The position numbers and the translations under genes are program-made. A stretch of 64,000 nt of DNA from JACKAN01 sp964502735 (GTDB taxonomy: Bacteria > Bdellovibrionota > Bdellovibrionia > Bdellovibrionales > UBA1609): NCBI GenBank assembly GCA_964502735.1, contig CAZCYD010000010.1, positions 1 to 64,000 on the forward strand, read 5' to 3'. The number at the start of each line of letters is the position of its first letter. Position 1 is the first letter of the stretch. Shown here in pieces: positions 60,299-64,000 of this stretch. The notes beneath the pieces were generated by a model. The model saw only the letters and a program-made list of their open reading frames with translations. It made no database searches and was not told where the DNA came from.

Positions 60299-60356
60299 AG
60301 ATTGATTATGAGCAATAGACTTAATGAAGTCTATTGGAAATACCCAAAAAAATGTC

Positions 60357-60500
60357 TAGTAATACCAATTCCAAAAAATAATTGTCTAAATTTTGTGAAT
60401 ACCCCTCACGCGCAGTTCCGCAGCCTTGAGGCTGCGGCTGTTTGAGCATGAGGGGTATTCACAAAATTTAGACAATTATTTTTTGGAATTGGTATTACTA
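60357..60500. repeat. 144-bp palindromic element, copy 2
   Basis: Perfect 52-bp arms (60357-60408 and 60449-60500) enclose the 40-nt centre 60409-60448 with an inner CCGCAGCC-TTGA-GGCTGCGG hairpin. The core 60364-60493 equals the length of copy 1 (130 bp). It lies upstream of the PotD-like gene and just beyond the 3' end of the von Willebrand lipoprotein gene. Confidence 0.95.
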
Positions 60501-60513
60501 CCAGTCCAAGGTC

Positions 60514-61581
60514 TCACTGTCCTACAGCTATAGGATCGTAAATAATGTTGATGTCAGCTCCTTGAGGAGGTATAGCTGAGCCAAAAAATATTACGCTATT
60601 ATTTTCTGAGTTGTATTGCCATCCATTTTTAGGCGAGTCATCAGGAGACACTTCAGGAATAAGTTTCTTATTTACATAAACTTGTAGTGTTTCAGGTTGT
60701 GGTTTTCGAGATAAGTAAAACTGCGTTGCCAGTTGAATAATTCCTTCAGAAATTAGGTCTAACGTTACAGCAAAGTCGTCACATAAGCTGCCTTTTTTTC
60801 CTCCCGTTATATCTACGAGTTGCTCATACCTAACTCCAATGCGCCTTCCTGTGAACTGATCATTCAAAAATTTTCTACAGTTTTCATCGAATATCGCCAT
60901 TGCCGACACACTGTATTTTTTAAAATCTGGAGAAGATAGAGTTATCTCATCTAGATAATCAACATAGTCTTGAACGGGAATTATTGATGAATGGTTTATG
61001 TCTCTTATATAGTTTAGTCCAACATGCGAGAGATCATCTTCATCGCTAACAATAATTACCGCTAAGAAGCTATCCGGTCTCAAAAATCCAGTATTTAAGG
61101 GATTGTCTAGAGCTGCTTGAAAGCTAGAAAAGGCTCGTTCGTCTCCATTTCCATAAATGCCCTGCAATACATTTATTAAAAATACGCTCTCAAAATCAGG
61201 AGTTTGAGGGGTTACAATTGGGTAGCCTGTAAATGAAGTTTGTGCCGTCCCATCTCGAAATAAAGACAATGACGTATTACTGTTGTACAAATCGATATAG
61301 GCATCGGTAGTGGTAACAGCCATTTGAAAGTCGTAGCCACGATCTCTGAAACCATCAATAAATTTCTCAAAATTTTCAACCAGTAGGTCTTGCGAGGTTC
61401 TCATGCTGCCTGAATTGTCTATAACCCACAATATATCAATCTTTGTATTCACTTCGTTAGTACTTTGAAGAAAAGTGTCATTGTCTGCCAAAAGTTAAAA
61501 AGACGGGTCTGGCTCCGTACATCTTATTAGCCCTATGGCTAATATAATAAGCCCAAAGATCTTCATTGATCCAGTTTTCAT
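60514..61581 (-). pseudogene. von Willebrand A-domain lipoprotein gene with in-frame TAA after the signal
   Basis: From ATG 61581 (GGAGGAG just upstream) the frame encodes a lipoprotein signal (GLIILAIGLIRC then TEPDPSF), stops at TAA 61495-61497, and continues open in the same frame to 60514. The VWA domain begins soon after: DILWVIDNSGSM holds the MIDAS motif, and VIIVSDEDDLSH is the later metal-site segment. The C-terminal third is strand-rich. A TTG at 61491 could restart translation but would lose the signal. The gene is therefore either inactivated or its signal peptide is separated by read-through. VWA lipoproteins commonly bind surface ligands. Confidence 0.75.
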
Positions 61582-61917
61582 CTTCTCCTCCAACATTGTT
61601 TCTAAATCCAATATTAATTTTCCGTGAAAATTTAGACAGGAGGGTACATGAGCAAGTGAACTCCCACAGATAATTAAAATATCGTCAATTGCGAGCAGGA
61701 CTTAAATCCTGAAGAGGTGAAGTTCGCTTCCTGCAAGAGTTTGATTTTACAAGTTTTAATGCCAAAGGGCATTCAAGTATTTATCTAACTTATTGATTTC
61801 ACTAAGCAATAAAAATGTCATATTTTTCTGATTTGCTAAAAAGATATACAAAAAAATTGGAAATATCAGTTGTGATTTGAGTTAATTTGTCAAACTTTTA
61901 AACTGCTACTTTCCGCT
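61582..61917. other. Intergenic region between the VWA gene and the glycosyltransferase
   Basis: No supported gene. CAGGACTTAAATCCTG near 61692 mimics a tRNA-Leu anticodon arm but the rest does not fold as a tRNA. Several AT-rich stretches are compatible with the VWA promoter and with the 3' end of the glycosyltransferase transcript. Confidence 0.5.
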
Positions 61918-63135
61918 TTAAGCAGCGAGTTTTTTTGAGCTGTGTATTTGTTCAATCATTTTTATTAACGACTGGCTAGGATTTGTAGTTCGAATTTTTT
62001 CAGAGATAGAGGTGTCGATAGGGTCTTGAGCGAGTCGTTTTTTAACAGTCAGCTCTAAGTCTTTTGTGCTAAATTTCGATGGCCTAAAAATAGAAGCTAA
62101 ATTGTTTTTCTCAAGTAAGTCGGCGTATAACCACTGGTCATAGTTTTCTGGAAATGCCAATATAGGGACTCCCCCTGCTAGGGCTTGGTGAGAACCGGGG
62201 CTTCCTCCGTTTCCGATGTACAGCTGGCATTGAGATATGATTTCTCCATCAGGAAGATAGGGGGCCCAGTGTAAATTAGGGTAATATGAAGAGGTAAATG
62301 GGCGACCGGAACTGGAGAAAATAACTTCGTAGTCACGATTAGAAGTGAGTGTCTTCAGAATCTTATGACATACATGGAGAGGGCCTGAAGATCCGAGAGA
62401 CAGGTAAATCCAAGGTTTGTTTCTATTTAGGGAGTCCCACCATTTTGGTTTTTCACAAGGGTAAGAGAAAAGAAGTGGACCCAAGAAACTATGATTATCT
62501 GGCAGATCTAGATGCGGCGTAAATTCAGGAATGTCAAAGTAGGCAACAAATTGTCCTGAAGTATAAAGGTCAGACAAAGTCGGGATTTGACTTAAGTTTT
62601 GTCGCGAGCGAATTTTGTTGAAGGGCGCTATTATGGCCTTTTGATAGCGATCCTTTAACAGAATAAATAGTAGAGTTCCTAATTTCATTCCGACCATCTT
62701 TATAAGATCAACTTCTGGAATAATTTTCGAATCTTTATCGTAGAGTGGACTCCAAGTAATATTGTTAAGAGTGATGTGAGGAATTTTTTGTTTTTCAGTA
62801 GTAATTGATAAACTTAATCGCATGTCGTCGATAACCAAGTCGGGTTTGATTCTTTTGATAATTTCTTCATCTTTTTGGATGTTATTTAAAATTACTTTTT
62901 CGGTGAATGGTAGACGCCCCTTTTTTAGTTTATTTAAAAACAGCAAGGGGGAAATGCTTCCTTCAAGAAGGTAAAAGGGTATCTCAGGACTCATTTTTAT
63001 AAGGGGGCTTTGTTGGGTGCAGGCGAAGTGGACATCGTATCCTTTGTGGAATAGGTCCTGTGCTAATTTAAAAGGTCTAAATATATGTGAAGAAGTTAGA
63101 CCTTCACTAAAAAAAAGAATTCTAGGTCGAGACAT
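61918..63135 (-). CDS. UDP-glycosyltransferase-like (MGT/GT1) enzyme
   Basis: A two-domain GT-B enzyme. From the ATG at 63135 the product has 405 residues, begins RPRILFFSEGLTSSHIFRP and has a C-terminal donor domain with WIYLSLGSSGP, LYIGNGGSPGSHQALAGGVP and FPENYDQWLYADLLE. The GG/H-Q-A-L-x-x-G-V-P segment is the nucleotide-sugar site of the family. The acceptor is unknown: lipid, sterol or natural-product glucosylation are possible. A longer frame to 63243 overlaps the preceding gene and is rejected. Confidence 0.85.
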   Translation of the reverse strand: MSRPRILFFSEGLTSSHIFRPFKLAQDLFHKGYDVHFACTQQSPLIKMSPEIPFYLLEGSISPLLFLNKLKKGRLPFTEKVILNNIQKDEEIIKRIKPDLVIDDMRLSLSITTEKQKIPHITLNNITWSPLYDKDSKIIPEVDLIKMVGMKLGTLLFILLKDRYQKAIIAPFNKIRSRQNLSQIPTLSDLYTSGQFVAYFDIPEFTPHLDLPDNHSFLGPLLFSYPCEKPKWWDSLNRNKPWIYLSLGSSGPLHVCHKILKTLTSNRDYEVIFSSSGRPFTSSYYPNLHWAPYLPDGEIISQCQLYIGNGGSPGSHQALAGGVPILAFPENYDQWLYADLLEKNNLASIFRPSKFSTKDLELTVKKRLAQDPIDTSISEKIRTTNPSQSLIKMIEQIHSSKKLAA

Positions 63136-63224
63136 AATATAACATCGAAGATTAGTCAGAAAATCTTCAGAAGATTTTTGACAAGAATGAGCATTTTGCA
63201 GCGGACCTTTGTCCAAAAAAAATA

Positions 63225-63995
63225 TTAAATTGTTTGAAGGCACTCACTTTGAAGAGCTTTAATACGTATGGGAGTTATCCATTCGGGGTCTAGGTAGTAA
63301 TCTTGTACGCCTAAGGTCTGGAAAATGGCTTTGTTTTTTAAAATTAAGGACTGATAAAAGCGCATGAGTCTATGTAGATCCTGGTGTAGCCAGAGTCTTG
63401 TGAACTTGTCCATACTGTCTCGCTCAAGCTCCAGTCTTTCTGTCAGGGTTAACACAAGCTCTTTTGACTCACCTATTAGGAATTTAAGAATTAAAGACTT
63501 TAGTGTGTCATCAAAAGGTTGTACTAAGTGAAAACTTTTTGGCATTAGATTTTTATTGAATGGAGAGGGCCATTCCATGGCCGAGCCACCGCTATAATTA
63601 AACCTCAACCAACGCAGTAGTGAGGAGTAGGCAAAGTGAACGGGGAGTTTGCCTCTAAAGGCTCCCAAGGTAAACTCCGCATTATGGTCTGGTTTTATTG
63701 ATAAACTCATTCGTAACAATTTTTTTTCAATAGAAAGGTTTAAATAGTAGTAATTATGGCTGTCAAAGTTCTCAAAGGCGAAATGACAGGGCACCTCCTG
63801 CATTAATCTTTGATATAACCTCTGAGTCTCATCTGTGTTTACACAATTACACCAATTGATTTCATGAATTTGATTGGGAATATTCATATTCAATTTTGAA
63901 TTAGTGCTCGAAAGATAATCTCTTAATAGAAGTAGTTTTAATCGGAGGTTTTTGGAGTGGCCTATAAGCAAGGGTTTCTTTCTGGAATCACTCAT
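63225..63995 (-). CDS. Uncharacterised 256-residue protein
   Basis: Not recognised. A soluble-looking, leucine- and arginine-rich protein without signal peptide, with a helix-rich C-terminal half (TLTERLELERDSMDKFTRLW ... LHRLMRFYQSLI). Its start lies 5 nt from the window edge, so upstream context and a possible longer start are unseen. It ends 90 nt before the glycosyltransferase start on the same strand and may be co-transcribed with it. Confidence 0.6.
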   Translation of the reverse strand: MSDSRKKPLLIGHSKNLRLKLLLLRDYLSSTNSKLNMNIPNQIHEINWCNCVNTDETQRLYQRLMQEVPCHFAFENFDSHNYYYLNLSIEKKLLRMSLSIKPDHNAEFTLGAFRGKLPVHFAYSSLLRWLRFNYSGGSAMEWPSPFNKNLMPKSFHLVQPFDDTLKSLILKFLIGESKELVLTLTERLELERDSMDKFTRLWLHQDLHRLMRFYQSLILKNKAIFQTLGVQDYYLDPEWITPIRIKALQSECLQTI

Positions 63996-64000
63996 CCAAA

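Noticed and set aside
47903..61581. Stop-codon reassignment to explain the two in-frame stops
   Set aside because: TAG and TAA end many apparently normal genes in the window, so neither is generally reassigned.
61692..61707. CAGGACTTAAATCCTG resembling a tRNA-Leu anticodon arm
   Set aside because: No acceptor, D or T arms can be formed around it; probably chance palindromy.
1..64000. CRISPR arrays, rRNA genes, prophage or complete insertion sequences
   Set aside because: I saw no regularly spaced repeats, no rRNA sequence, no integrase or transposase and no phage structural genes.

Overview
The window is an AT-rich, gene-dense stretch of chromosome from a Gram-negative, diderm bacterium. 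It carries Mla and Lol envelope systems, many predicted lipoproteins and beta-barrels, a meso-DAP pathway and a bifunctional PBP. GTG and TTG starts, large exported proteins of unknown function and the overall repertoire (PEGA lipoprotein, HD-GYP, DUF455, many orphan OMPs) suggest the Bdellovibrionota. That placement is inference, since no rRNA is present. There is no prophage, CRISPR array or intact insertion sequence.

Layout. 1-6.2 kb: tRNA-Ala(GGC), an OMP, RidA, a YdcF-like protein, then a tight mlaE-mlaF-mlaD-hypothetical-lolC operon for lipid and lipoprotein traffic. 6.2-11.1 kb: dapD, an MpaA-like murein peptide amidase, lysC, lysA and murI, a DAP/lysine and peptidoglycan-precursor block. 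11.6-16.9 kb: a large class A PBP, an exported protein and a CBS-less IMPDH/GMP reductase. 17-29 kb: tRNA-Leu(UAA), an IS200/IS605-like hairpin scar, several OMPs, a cNMP-receiver-GHKL fusion, an AI-2E transporter, a hybrid histidine kinase facing a CheY-like regulator, greB and an AGCS symporter. 29.6-37.1 kb: a SulP-dabA-dabB inorganic-carbon uptake operon between a small exported protein and a porin-like protein. 37.1-47.7 kb: hisS, tryptophan-to-kynurenine genes (kynB, kynA) with a threonine-aldolase-like enzyme and an arginase-family hydrolase, sodB, HD-GYP, queG and cca. 47.9-51.7 kb: exported small proteins, a lipoprotein gene broken by an in-frame stop, a YkgJ-like gene bracketed by a repeat, and sufE. 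51.7-56.2 kb: yebC, a DUF455 ferritin-like gene, and an operon of an SDR, two degenerate PTPS/QueD homologues and an RluF-like synthase. 56.2-64 kb: lytic transglycosylase, two orphan solute-binding proteins, a von Willebrand lipoprotein broken after its signal peptide, a glycosyltransferase and an unknown gene.

The most striking non-coding feature is a pair of 130-bp palindromic elements (55783-55912 and 60364-60493, the second extended to 60357-60500). Each has perfect arms. The two copies differ at eight base pairs in the stems, and every difference is matched on the opposite arm, while a 40-nt asymmetric centre is nearly invariant. A second repeat family (TTGCAAATTAGGGCCTGGCAC core) brackets the YkgJ-like gene and supplies its last codons. 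A third short palindrome recurs between convergent genes.
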